In this document: one piece after another, positions 26,677 through 35,676 of the stretch
Layout: each line of letters opens with the position of its first letter
Numbering within the stretch: position 1 is the first letter of the stretch
From: Chitinophaga sp. Ak27
GTDB taxonomy: Bacteria > Bacteroidota > Bacteroidia > Chitinophagales > Chitinophagaceae
Reading direction: 5' to 3'
Length of the DNA stretch: 64,000 nt
Assembly: GCF_012726295.1 (NCBI RefSeq)
Contig: NZ_JABAOB010000001.1
Location: 186,001 to 250,000 of the forward strand
Notes under the pieces: generated by a model
Told to the model about the DNA's origin: nothing
The model's input: only the letters and a program-made list of their open reading frames with translations
Database searches by the model: none
Translations under genes and position numbers: made by a program

Positions 26677-28116
26677 TCAATACCCTGTATTCTGCCCCAA
26701 TGCAGGGTTTTTCTGTACTTCTGTAGCTGGAATAGGGAGCAACACATAATAGGGCTTATAAGAAGCAGATAGTTCCGGTTCTTCGGTGGCAGAGGCGGTA
26801 ACGGCTGCCTGTGGGTATTTTCCCCACCTGATCAGGTCGAGGCGGCGATGCCCTTCTCCTACTAACTCGATGGCACGTTGCTGGTAAATTTCATTTCGGA
26901 ATTGTTCCTTCGAAAGTCCGGCCGCATCGTCGAGGCCGGCCCGCTTCCTTACTTCATTCAATGCTGCAAACGCTACGCTGGTATGCCCGTTTTCATTGGC
27001 GGCTTCTGCCAGCATCAGTAGTACGTCAGCATATCTCAGCACATAAATGTTCAGGCCGCTGTTGCGTTCTCCTGCATCGAGGCGCCACCATTTGGGGCCG
27101 AACCACACGTCTACCTTATTGGTGGCATCCGGTTTAAATGGCTGCCCATTGTAACCAGTGGCGATAATGGAAGCCTTTCTTTTGTCTTTCGGATCAAAAC
27201 TGTTCACGAAAGCATGATAGGGCACATAGCTGCGATACCAGGGCTTGTTGGTGAACGGCGCCACCCCCACGGAGTTGTTGGGAGAGTAAAAAGCGTGCTG
27301 GTAGCTGTTTAGCAGGTCTGTTTGAAAATCTATTTCAAAGATCGATTCTTTATTGAATTCATTAGTGGCGCTGAATACGGATGCATAATCCGGCAACAAC
27401 ATGTAAGTGCCGGAGGACTTTACTTTCGCAGCGGTTTCCTCTGCTTTGGCGTAGTCTTTTGTCCATAGGTATACTTTGGTGAGGAGGGTCAAGGCGGCGC
27501 CGCTTGTAGCGCGGCCGTTGTCGGACTCGCCATAGGCAACTGGCAGGCCGACAGCAGCTTCCGTAAGATCAGCGATCATTTGTTTACGTATATCCTCCAC
27601 TGGTGTTCTGGGATAGGCTTTGGATTGTTCAATGTCCATGTAGTTATTTTCGGTATATAACACGGCATTCCCAAGCAAACCGGTGAGATAGTAATAATAA
27701 ATAGCGCGCAGAAATTTAGCTTCTCCGAGTACTCTGGTTTTGATGGCCGCTGAAATGGCCGTTGATGTAGATACTTTATCAATTACCAGGTTGGCGGCAT
27801 ATATGCCTTTGTAAAAAGTGCCGTACATTATCGGTGTAGCACCTGGCGATCCCGGGGTAAGATTTAAAGGCCCTGGGTGTGGTGTCCTGATTACATCGCA
27901 ATTTTCATCTAGGGTTTGCCACAGCTCCTGTTGAAACAGCCGGTTGGGGTAAACGCCGACCAACCAGGAATAGGCCCCGTTTATGCCAAGTATGGCATCC
28001 TGGTCTGATTTAAAGAACTGGTCCGGAGACAGAAAACTTTTGGGCTTCTCCGTCAAAGATTTTTTGCAGGAAATAAAAGTGGTAAATACTATCGCTATTA
28101 AAAGTATTTTCTTCAT
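26677..28116 (-). CDS. SusD/RagB family outer-membrane glycan-binding lipoprotein
   Basis: 479 residues from the ATG at 28116; an in-frame TTG at 28125 is less likely because the ATG immediately precedes KKILLIAIVFTTFISC. The lipobox is FISC followed by KKSLTEKPKSFLSPDQFF, classic SusD. The C-terminal AIELVGEGHRRLDLIRWGKY motif, shared by most SusD proteins, is intact, as is the PIPATEVQKNPALGQN ending. It follows the STN-type SusC by about 40 bp. Confidence 0.95.
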   Translation of the reverse strand: MKKILLIAIVFTTFISCKKSLTEKPKSFLSPDQFFKSDQDAILGINGAYSWLVGVYPNRLFQQELWQTLDENCDVIRTPHPGPLNLTPGSPGATPIMYGTFYKGIYAANLVIDKVSTSTAISAAIKTRVLGEAKFLRAIYYYYLTGLLGNAVLYTENNYMDIEQSKAYPRTPVEDIRKQMIADLTEAAVGLPVAYGESDNGRATSGAALTLLTKVYLWTKDYAKAEETAAKVKSSGTYMLLPDYASVFSATNEFNKESIFEIDFQTDLLNSYQHAFYSPNNSVGVAPFTNKPWYRSYVPYHAFVNSFDPKDKRKASIIATGYNGQPFKPDATNKVDVWFGPKWWRLDAGERNSGLNIYVLRYADVLLMLAEAANENGHTSVAFAALNEVRKRAGLDDAAGLSKEQFRNEIYQQRAIELVGEGHRRLDLIRWGKYPQAAVTASATEEPELSASYKPYYVLLPIPATEVQKNPALGQNTGY

Positions 28117-28154
28117 TTGTGACAATTTAAAATATCATCAATCTAACACGATGG

Positions 28155-31100
28155 TTAAAGGGTAAGATTCACGCCAATGGCATAGGTTCTGTTTTGCGGG
28201 TAATTGGTATTGTCAAATCCACGAAGGGTAGAACTGGTGCCATAGGAATTGGTTTCAGGGTCGTAATATGGATAGTTGGTGATATTGAATAAATTGGTAG
28301 CGGTAATATATACGTTCAGGTTATTGATCCATTTGATATGCATTTCAGCGCCACTGAGATTGTATCCCAGGTTCAGTGATTTCAACCGGAGAAAGGACCC
28401 TTTGTATACCCACATAGTAGATGGAATGTAGTTCCGTGAGTTTATACGGGGGATATTGGAATTGGGATTGGAGGGTGACCAACGATCTTTGATCATCGCA
28501 TATTGGTTGGTGAGGGGGTCGCCCGTTTTGTAGAAATCATCGGCGAGGTTCATCACGTCGTTGCCAAAGGATCCCTGGACGTAGATATTGAGTGAAAGCT
28601 TTTTATAACGGAAGGTATTACCGATACCTCCAAAAAAATTTGGATTGCCGTTGCCTATTTCGCTGAAATCTTCATGGCCAAATTTGCCATCACCGTTAAG
28701 ATCTGCATATAGCGGATCACCCAGTTTGGGGTTCGCACTTGGGTCCACGGCGCCTTTGGGGATATCATTTGATTTGCGAACGCCATAATAGGTGGCGCCC
28801 CAGAAGGTGCCTACAGGATGGCCCACCTGCAATTTGCTGACGGTGCTGTAGCCTCCAAAGCCGATACCAGCAAGGTCAAAACTCTCCACGCCCCCGAGGT
28901 CTACCACATTGTTGCGGTTACCGGAAATGTTAAAGGATGTTTCCCAGCTGAAGTTTTTATGGGAGATATTTTGCGTATTGATGAGTAACTCAAGCCCCCT
29001 ATTTTCCACTACGCCGACATTGGTGATCTTGCTGGCAAAACCGGTTTGGGTGGCCAGCTGCTGACTCAGTAAAAGATTTTTGGTGCGTTTATTATAATAG
29101 TCCAGCTCAACGCTGATTTTTCCTTTCAGAACCCCTACTTCCAGTCCGAAATCAAATTGCCGGGTAGTTTCCCATTTCAGGTTGGGATTGGGTAATTGCG
29201 ACTGTACATAGCCTAGTATTTGCTTGGTACCCAGGATATACCCACTTACCGAGCTGAGTGCAGCGAGCGAAGAATAGGTTTGAATTGCCTGGTTACCGTT
29301 GTAGCCATAACTGGCCCTCAGTTTCAGGTAATCAAATACGTTGAGACGTTTGATAAACGGTTCTTCCTCCAGACGCCATGCCACTGCGGCTGCTGGGAAG
29401 AAAGCATATTTATGATTTTCAGCAAACCGGGAAGCGCCGTCGGAGCGGCCGGTGAGGGTAAAGAGGTATTTATCTTTATAACTATAACTAATTCTGCCAA
29501 GGAAAGATACGATGGTAAACTGTTCGAACTGCGATCCGACACGAAAAGTCGCTTGATCGGTGGCGCCCAGGTTATTATATTGAAAGATATCGGTGGCATA
29601 TCTATCTCCTTTGGCGCCAAGTGTATCGGCGCAGGATGTTTGATAAGTGGTACCGGCCAGGATGTTGATGTGATGATCTTTTCCTAATTGCTTATCATAG
29701 GTGAAGGTATTTTCACTCAGCCACATCAGGGTATTGCGGGAGGCGCCGGTAGCAAGCCCGCCTTTTCCGTCCGAGGCACGTGTGGGCATACTGCCTGGCA
29801 TATAGGTCTCTGTCTTTACAAAATTCATTTCAGATCCAAAGAGAGATTTGAAAGTAAGACCGGGGATGATATCCCATTGTACAAACAGGTTTCCAATGAT
29901 GTTATTGCTGGTGAAATTATCTACCGGTAAGGTGCCCTGTGCTACCGGGTTATCATACACCATCTGGTCGTTGGTTTTTTTACTGGAGAAAGTTCCATCA
30001 GGATTATACACGGGCGACGCTGGGTTGTAAGAGAGAGCCGATTGACCATAGTTTTGTCCGCCGAGCGATACCGTACTGTTTTTAATCTCTGACCGGCCTA
30101 TATTGAGGATGGCACCAACTTTCACATTCTTCTTTACATATTTGTCGAGATTTACCCTTAACTGGTAGCGTTTAAAGCCGGAGTTGATAATAATACCGTC
30201 CTGGTTAAGGTAGTTAGCCGACACAAAATAGTGATAGTTGTCTTTTCCGCCGCTGGTACTCAGGGTAGCGTTCTGCATAAGCGCCAAACGGGATACTTCG
30301 CGTTGCCAGTCGGTACCACTGCCCAGTGAGTCCGGATTGCTATAAAGCACAGGACCACCGTAGTCCAGAGAACTTTCGTTGGCTAGTTTAGCATAATCTG
30401 ATGCGCTCATCATGTCAATATATTTGGGGACCTGTTGCCAGGCATTATAGATGTTTATATTGATCTTGTCTTCCCCGGTTTTTCCTGTTTTAGTGGTCAC
30501 AATAATTACACCGTTGGCTCCACGGGCGCCGTAAATAGCGGTGGCGGAGGCATCTTTCAGGATTTGTATGGATTCAATATCCTCTGGATTGATCAGGTTC
30601 AGATCTCCCGCGCCAATCAAACCATCTATTACATATAAGGGCTCGTTATCTGCATTAACGGAGTTACCACCACGGATACGTATAGACGTTCCCGAGCCCG
30701 GGGCCCCGCTGATGGAAATGACCTGGACGCCAGCTGCCTTACCTTGCAGCATCTGGTCTACACGGGTTACCGGTATGTTCTTAAATACGTCGCTTTTAAC
30801 CGTGGTAATGGCGCCAGTGAGGTCTTTTTTGCGGCTGGTACCGTAACCCAGCACTACTGCATCTTCCAGGTTGGATACAGCCGATTCTAACGTGATCCTT
30901 ACCGGGCTGCCGGGTTTGGGTTGTATGGTGCCGGACTGATAACCAACCATGCGGTACTCGAGGATTTCACCTTCATTCAGGCGCAGGGAAAAGTTTCCCA
31001 GCGCATCGGTGGTAGTACCACGTGTGGTTTTTTTTATACCAACAGTGGCACCTGGCAAAGGGGTGCCGTCCTTGTCGACAACCCTCCCTTTTACGGTAAA

Positions 31101-31610
31101 TGTATCGGTTACGGTTCCCTGAACCACGGGCTTAGCACTAATGTCGCGGGTATTAACGGTGGCATTTGATGGCTGTTTTACCTTTAGTAAAATGAATTTA
31201 TCATCTACCGGCTCAAAACTAACCTGATCTGCGGGCAACACGCTTATCAGTACCTGTTTCAGTGTGGATTCCCGGAAGCTGGCGGTAACAGGTTTACTTT
31301 TTTCCAGGATCTGATCATTATAGACAAAGCGTACACCGGTCTTTCTACCGAGTTGTTGCAGTACGACAGACAGGGGGAGCTGATTAAAGCTGGCACTGAC
31401 CTTTTTCTCCAGGACGCTCTGGGCCTTTGCTGCCGAAGCCCAGCTCAGTGTGGCAGTGATGGCGATGAGTGCAAATTGCAGGGGCGTAAACCGCCTAATC
31501 ATTTTGATTGATGATGATATTCCAGCCACCGGATGGTCCGTTTTTTCATTGTTCCTGAACGCCTTGCCCCGAAAGGCAAGGGCATGACATTCCCATTTAC
31601 ATTTTTTCAT
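28155..31610 (-). CDS. SusC/RagA TonB-linked transporter with STN signalling domain
   Basis: 1151 residues. After a long N-terminal leader with the hydrophobic stretch LQFALIAITATLSWASA comes an STN domain (about 66-130; FNQLPLSVVLQQLGRKTGVR), a carboxypeptidase-like domain (about 172-240; VVDKDGTPLPGATVGIKK), and the plug start EDAVVLGYGTSRKKDLTGA. The barrel ends in YAIGVNLTL. The STN domain reports ligand occupancy to a FecR-type anti-sigma factor; the FecR and FecI genes lie immediately upstream on the same strand, so the three form a cell-surface signalling system. Partner SusD follows. Confidence 0.95.
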   Translation of the reverse strand: MKKCKWECHALAFRGKAFRNNEKTDHPVAGISSSIKMIRRFTPLQFALIAITATLSWASAAKAQSVLEKKVSASFNQLPLSVVLQQLGRKTGVRFVYNDQILEKSKPVTASFRESTLKQVLISVLPADQVSFEPVDDKFILLKVKQPSNATVNTRDISAKPVVQGTVTDTFTVKGRVVDKDGTPLPGATVGIKKTTRGTTTDALGNFSLRLNEGEILEYRMVGYQSGTIQPKPGSPVRITLESAVSNLEDAVVLGYGTSRKKDLTGAITTVKSDVFKNIPVTRVDQMLQGKAAGVQVISISGAPGSGTSIRIRGGNSVNADNEPLYVIDGLIGAGDLNLINPEDIESIQILKDASATAIYGARGANGVIIVTTKTGKTGEDKININIYNAWQQVPKYIDMMSASDYAKLANESSLDYGGPVLYSNPDSLGSGTDWQREVSRLALMQNATLSTSGGKDNYHYFVSANYLNQDGIIINSGFKRYQLRVNLDKYVKKNVKVGAILNIGRSEIKNSTVSLGGQNYGQSALSYNPASPVYNPDGTFSSKKTNDQMVYDNPVAQGTLPVDNFTSNNIIGNLFVQWDIIPGLTFKSLFGSEMNFVKTETYMPGSMPTRASDGKGGLATGASRNTLMWLSENTFTYDKQLGKDHHINILAGTTYQTSCADTLGAKGDRYATDIFQYNNLGATDQATFRVGSQFEQFTIVSFLGRISYSYKDKYLFTLTGRSDGASRFAENHKYAFFPAAAVAWRLEEEPFIKRLNVFDYLKLRASYGYNGNQAIQTYSSLAALSSVSGYILGTKQILGYVQSQLPNPNLKWETTRQFDFGLEVGVLKGKISVELDYYNKRTKNLLLSQQLATQTGFASKITNVGVVENRGLELLINTQNISHKNFSWETSFNISGNRNNVVDLGGVESFDLAGIGFGGYSTVSKLQVGHPVGTFWGATYYGVRKSNDIPKGAVDPSANPKLGDPLYADLNGDGKFGHEDFSEIGNGNPNFFGGIGNTFRYKKLSLNIYVQGSFGNDVMNLADDFYKTGDPLTNQYAMIKDRWSPSNPNSNIPRINSRNYIPSTMWVYKGSFLRLKSLNLGYNLSGAEMHIKWINNLNVYITATNLFNITNYPYYDPETNSYGTSSTLRGFDNTNYPQNRTYAIGVNLTL

Positions 31611-31699
31611 GTAACTTTGGATTCATTTAAATAATGAATGACTGTTTGTGGTTTGGACTTTTTATAGGGATATTCGCGTATCCCTGTTTTTATTGGCAC

Positions 31700-32674
31700 T
31701 TATTTACATCCGCTTCCTGTAATGGTGATAACGCCATCTTTAATGTCGTAAGAGGCATTGACGGCCATGGTTAATAATTTTAAAGAATTAGACAACGATT
31801 GATCGGTGACGTCTGCTGTAACATGGCATCCTTCAAACTGCTGATAGTTACCCTTGAATTTTACGTCAAATTTATGTTCCACCCGTTGAATGATCTCTGG
31901 GAATGCGGTGTGGTTAAAGTTCATGTCGTATTCCGTGCCATTCACTGTCTGTTCTCTGTCTGCTGTACTGACCTTACTAACAGATGCTTGCCGGCTATCG
32001 CCCATGAATTGGTAATCGGGTGTAATAAGCAATGGAGCGGCTATATCTTTCCTATTGCTTTTCTTTACTACCTGTACTTTACCTGTTAATACCAGCAGTG
32101 AAAAGGGATGATTTCCGGCATGCTCCTTTATATTAAAACTGGTACCCAATACCTGGGTAGTGTATTCTCCGCTTTCCACTACAAAAGGATGTGTGGGGTC
32201 TTTCTTGATCTCAAATAGTCCTTCTCCTTTTAATATTACCTGCCGGTCTTTCTTACCAAATGTCGCCTGCCATGAGATTGAGCTGTTGCCTTTCAGCCAT
32301 ACAATGCTGCTGTCCGGAAGGATCATTCTTTTGATGCCGCCATCTGCCGTTACTGTAGTAATTTTCCCTTGTTGCCATTTGTTGATACCTGCCCATCCAG
32401 CGGCTATCAGCAGGAGGGCTGCTGCGGCCCTGGCAAAGCGTTTACCAGCACTCATTTTTACCGGTTTTAAGCGCGGTGCCAACCTTGTTTGCAGAGCGAA
32501 ATAGAGCCGGTCTTCCAATGCCTTTTCATCTGTATCGGCCGACTCCCAGGAAATTTCGCCGGGTGTTTTACGTGCATACCATTCGAGCAGTGCGTCTCGT
32601 TCTGCGGTGGTTATATTTCCGTTTATCCATTTATCGGCCAGTTGCCTAATGTGATCTGGTATCTGTGGCTGCAT
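31700..32674 (-). CDS. FecR-type anti-sigma factor
   Basis: 324 residues with a cytoplasmic N-terminal domain (1-75), one transmembrane helix (about 81-98, AAAALLLIAAGWAG) and a periplasmic FecR domain with ILPDSSIVWLKGNSSISW, VILKGEGLFEIKKD, HPFVVESG and VLGTSFNIKEH. It would hold the sigma factor encoded 65 bp upstream and release it when the STN domain of the SusC encoded 89 bp downstream is occupied. A C-terminal DUF4974-type domain (FPEIIQRVEHKFDVKF) is present, as usual in Bacteroidota. Confidence 0.94.
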   Translation of the reverse strand: MQPQIPDHIRQLADKWINGNITTAERDALLEWYARKTPGEISWESADTDEKALEDRLYFALQTRLAPRLKPVKMSAGKRFARAAAALLLIAAGWAGINKWQQGKITTVTADGGIKRMILPDSSIVWLKGNSSISWQATFGKKDRQVILKGEGLFEIKKDPTHPFVVESGEYTTQVLGTSFNIKEHAGNHPFSLLVLTGKVQVVKKSNRKDIAAPLLITPDYQFMGDSRQASVSKVSTADREQTVNGTEYDMNFNHTAFPEIIQRVEHKFDVKFKGNYQQFEGCHVTADVTDQSLSNSLKLLTMAVNASYDIKDGVITITGSGCK

Positions 32675-32739
32675 ATCAATGCCCTTTGCTATATAGTGGG
32701 TGAAATAATATAGTTACCCTTAGTGGGTAAGAAAAAAAA

Positions 32740-33297
32740 TCAGAGGGAGTAAAAAAAACAGCGGAGGTGGTTTACGGCGCCTCTTAATATGCGTAATGCC
32801 TTACTCATGTGGGATTCCACTGTTTTGCGAGAAATCCGGAGGGCATGTGCAATTTGCTTTTCAGTCATGCCCTGTTCCCTGCTCAATCGGAATACCAGCT
32901 GGCACTTTTCCGGAAGTGTATCAATTACACTCTCAATGGTGGCCTTTAGTTCTTCGCCCTCCAGCCATAGTTCAGTAGAGTGATCGGAAATAATACAATC
33001 AGTGGTATCTTCCATTGCAGGGCGACGTTTGTTGGCAGCGATCTTTTCAAATATTTTATAACGGATTACCGCAGAAATATAGGTATGGAAACTGTATTTG
33101 ATCTGCAGTGAATGGCGGCGGTACCAGATATTTATAAACACATCCTGTACTAATTCCTCCGCATCTGCATAAGACTGCAGCTGCGTATAGGCTTTGACAA
33201 GTAATTTCTTCCAATATCTTTTATGCAGTTGGCGGAATGCCGGTTCATTGTTCTGCATCAACAATTGTAACAGCTCTTCGTCCGTGTTTTTCTCCAT
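32740..33297 (-). CDS. ECF sigma factor, FecI/RpoE type
   Basis: 185 residues. Region 2 covers about 10-75 (LQSYADAEELVQDVFINIWY) and region 4 about 125-175 (LPEKCQLVFRLSREQGMTEK, IAHALRISRKTVESHMSKAL). It directs RNA polymerase to the downstream SusC/SusD promoter. The promoter found at 33341-33371 lies 44 bp upstream of the start. The first 42 codons and the promoter region are duplicated at 18790-19125, where they are fused to an epimerase fragment. Confidence 0.95.
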   Translation of the reverse strand: MEKNTDEELLQLLMQNNEPAFRQLHKRYWKKLLVKAYTQLQSYADAEELVQDVFINIWYRRHSLQIKYSFHTYISAVIRYKIFEKIAANKRRPAMEDTTDCIISDHSTELWLEGEELKATIESVIDTLPEKCQLVFRLSREQGMTEKQIAHALRISRKTVESHMSKALRILRGAVNHLRCFFYSL

Positions 33298-33340
33298 TGT
33301 CCCTAAAATTACAGTTCATGAAGCAATACATACGTGCAAT

Positions 33341-33371
33341 CAAATAAACTCTTTTTTTTTTAAATGACAAA
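33341..33371 (-). promoter_or_regulatory. Bacteroidota-type promoter of the FecI gene
   Basis: On the minus strand TTTG (33371-33368) is followed by exactly 19 bp and TTTATTTG (33348-33341), which matches the TTTG-N19-TAnnTTTG housekeeping consensus in all but one defined position. It is the best-matching promoter seen in the window. Confidence 0.65.
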
Positions 33372-33509
33372 TTGCGGATGGCTAAAAGTAGTTCTAAAAA
33401 GGGCGTGGGAGAAAATATGGGTTGAAAAAGTTAAAATAACATTAACTGCGGTGACAAAAAATATTTCGGCAACAGTAGGGGTAACACCTGCATTATACCC
33501 ACTATATAC

Positions 33510-33972
33510 CTAAGTACGCGCAGGTCGATAAAAACAAACAGGCCGTTTTTATCGGTGACGCCAGGGCCACCAAAGGCGCCGCTAATTCCCTGGCAGCCAG
33601 GATCTGCCTGTATAGCCGGCAGTACGACAAAGCATGCTCACAGCCGCCGAAGCGCTGGCGCGCAGTAAAGGTGTGAATGCAACTTTGTCGGACCTCCTTA
33701 ATAAAGTATACGTCTACGTCTACGCCTATACGAAAATTGGGCCACCGCATGCATATACAGTGGCCGACTTTACCAACGCGGACACGCTCGAGAACAGGAT
33801 ACCGCAGGAACACCGCTGGTAGATGGCCTTTGAAGGATTTACACGGTATGATGCGATCGGCAATAACATAGCGCCTAATCCGCAATTGCCGGCTGCCCGT
33901 TTTGCCATGCCAATACCACAACATGAAATAGATATTACCAAAAAACTTATCAAACAAAACCCTGATTACTGA
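33510..33972 (+). pseudogene. Decayed SusD fragment
   Basis: Three frames together spell a SusD C-terminal half: YAQVDKNKQAVFIGDARATK, AANSLAARICLYSRQYDKA, then a frameshift at about 33633 to LTAAEALARSKGVNATLSDL, then RIPQEHRW, an in-frame TAG at 33820-33822, and AFEGFTRYDAIGNNIAPN to the normal ending IDITKKLIKQNPDY. The SusD N-terminus and its SusC partner are missing; the homology starts exactly where the 33172-33507 duplicated block ends. The intact TlpA gene follows 23 bp later. Confidence 0.85.
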
Positions 33973-33995
33973 TCTTTAACTGGAAACATAAATAC

Positions 33996-35204
33996 ATGCA
34001 AATCAGAAAAATCATTACGGCCATTTCAGGAACACTGCTCTGTATGGGCAGCTATGCCCAAAACCGGCAGCAGATCATTTTGCAGGGCAATATTACCGGC
34101 GATCTGAAAGGATATAACAAAATGTATATCTACTCCCGTACCTATAATGATTCTGCCATCATTGAAAACGGGCATTACACTTTTCGCATTCCTTTCAAAG
34201 AACCGGTATTCCTGATGTTGTTGCCGGAATATGTAAAGGCGCAGCGCCAGATGTATACGCCCTTTGGCATCCTGATGGATCAACCCGTTACTTACACGGT
34301 TACTACCGATGTGGCAAAGGGGATGAGCGCCTCCGTGATAAAAGGTTCTGAAGCATCGGAACTGCTACAGGCTCATGGCAAACAAAAAACCGCCGCCTGG
34401 AAATCCATCAGCGATGAACTGAAAAAAGAGTTTGGCCAACCATGGCTGCAGGAATCAGATCCCCGTTATGCGGCATTTGAGTCCAAACGAAAAGCCCTGC
34501 AGAAAAAGTACCTGGCACCTTTGCTGCAACAGCTTGTAAAAAAACATCCCAATTCATTTGCGTCGGTATTCAGCCTTGGTGAGGCCCGCGAAATAATGAA
34601 TGTGGAACAACAGGAACGGCTACATGCCTCTCTGTCTCCGGAGATGAAGAAAACAAAGGAAGCAAAGGAGTTTAAAGAGTTTACACAGGGGATTATCAAC
34701 TCTGCCGTAGGCAAAAAGGTAAAGAATTTCACCCTGCCGGATGAAAAAGATCAATCGCTCTCCTTCAGCAGTTTCAAAGGAAAATATGTGCTTTTGGATT
34801 TCTGGGCCGGCTGGTGCGGACCTTGCCGGGAATCGTTCCCGCATATGCGCGAAGTATATGAGCAGTACAGGGATCAGGATTTTGAAATCTACAGCATCTC
34901 CATCGACAAAAGCAAAGCCGACTGGCTGAAAGCCGTAGCCAAAGAGAATAACCCCTGGAAACAGGCGCTGGACAATATCAATATCGCCGGCAGCGGTTTT
35001 GCTATCAAGGGCGTGCCTACTACTTACCTGATCAGCCCTGAAGGCGAGATCCTGATGAAAGAGGTGGGGTTTAACCCCGATGGCAGCAGTGAAATAGAAA
35101 AGAAACTGGTCACCTTGTTTGGAGACACCCCAAAGCCCGCTGCCAAAGCGGCCCGAGAAGCAGGTAGTCAAACTAAGGCCAGCCCCATGGTTCCCATGCA
35201 ATAA
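33996..35204 (+). CDS. TlpA-like thiol-disulfide oxidoreductase with DUF4369 domain
   Basis: 402 residues. A signal peptide (1-21) leads into a DUF4369-type N-terminal domain (about 27-115), a helical linker and a C-terminal AhpC/TSA-thioredoxin domain from about 240. The redox motif is C274-G-P-C277 in DFWAGWCGPCRESFP; the cis-Pro loop is GVPTTYLI. It is a periplasmic or outer-membrane thioredoxin of the sort often placed directly after SusC/SusD in Bacteroidota. Here its SusD neighbour is a pseudogene, so the gene may be an orphan survivor. The C-terminal tail after 370 is Ala/Lys-rich and low complexity. Confidence 0.92.
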   Translation: MQIRKIITAISGTLLCMGSYAQNRQQIILQGNITGDLKGYNKMYIYSRTYNDSAIIENGHYTFRIPFKEPVFLMLLPEYVKAQRQMYTPFGILMDQPVTYTVTTDVAKGMSASVIKGSEASELLQAHGKQKTAAWKSISDELKKEFGQPWLQESDPRYAAFESKRKALQKKYLAPLLQQLVKKHPNSFASVFSLGEAREIMNVEQQERLHASLSPEMKKTKEAKEFKEFTQGIINSAVGKKVKNFTLPDEKDQSLSFSSFKGKYVLLDFWAGWCGPCRESFPHMREVYEQYRDQDFEIYSISIDKSKADWLKAVAKENNPWKQALDNINIAGSGFAIKGVPTTYLISPEGEILMKEVGFNPDGSSEIEKKLVTLFGDTPKPAAKAAREAGSQTKASPMVPMQ

Positions 35205-35231
35205 TCATCTTCTTGAATAATTATCATTCAA

Positions 35232-35437
35232 ATGAAAAATACCAGAATAGTATAGCTATGTGGTTGCTGGTGGCGGGTGGAACTACCTCCTCCGCCGCAC
35301 AACAGGCGAAGAAATTTATTACCGTGAGCGGTAAAATAAAATTTCCGCCTCTGACAAAACAGCAATAGAGGTTCCTTCTCCAGGTACAGAAACAGGTGGG
35401 CAACGACCGCGTAACTATTGATTCCATTCATCTCCGG
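35232..35437 (+). pseudogene. Remnant of a second DUF4369/TlpA-type gene
   Basis: Readable segments are AMWLLVAGGTTSSAAQQAKK, FITVSGKIKFPPLTKQQ, a stop, then FLLQVQKQVGNDRVTIDSIH. The order (signal peptide, then the first strands of a DUF4369 domain) equals the start of the preceding gene's family, but with frameshifts and no thioredoxin domain. The sequence ends where the leader of the 35677 gene begins. Confidence 0.6.
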
Positions 35438-35443
35438 TATTCA

Positions 35444-35676
35444 CCTCCATCTGCCTGTGAAAAACCCGTACAATGTGAACAATGAAAACCGCAGGAAAGA
35501 AACGCATTGAACGGATATTCCGCGAAGAGTAACAAGCCAGGGAATCAATCAAAGAAGCAATCAGCAACAACCGAAATCAATAATATAAAACGTGTATCCA
35601 TTCCTATTATACTAAAAATACACGCTGCCGGCCGCTTGGGCGCAGCACCATTTTCTGTAATCATAAATACAATTGT
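35444..35676 (+). promoter_or_regulatory. Leader region of the 35677 gene, duplicated at 19143
   Basis: This 233-bp leader is conserved in the partial copy at 19143-19376, which suggests that it carries the promoter and 5' UTR. No clear TTTG/TAnnTTTG pair was found, and I see no small gene in it. Confidence 0.4.

Noticed and set aside
33502..33957. A 151-codon minus-strand frame opposite the SusD pseudogene
   Set aside because: The plus strand gives clear SusD segments across the same bases, so the minus frame is a shadow.
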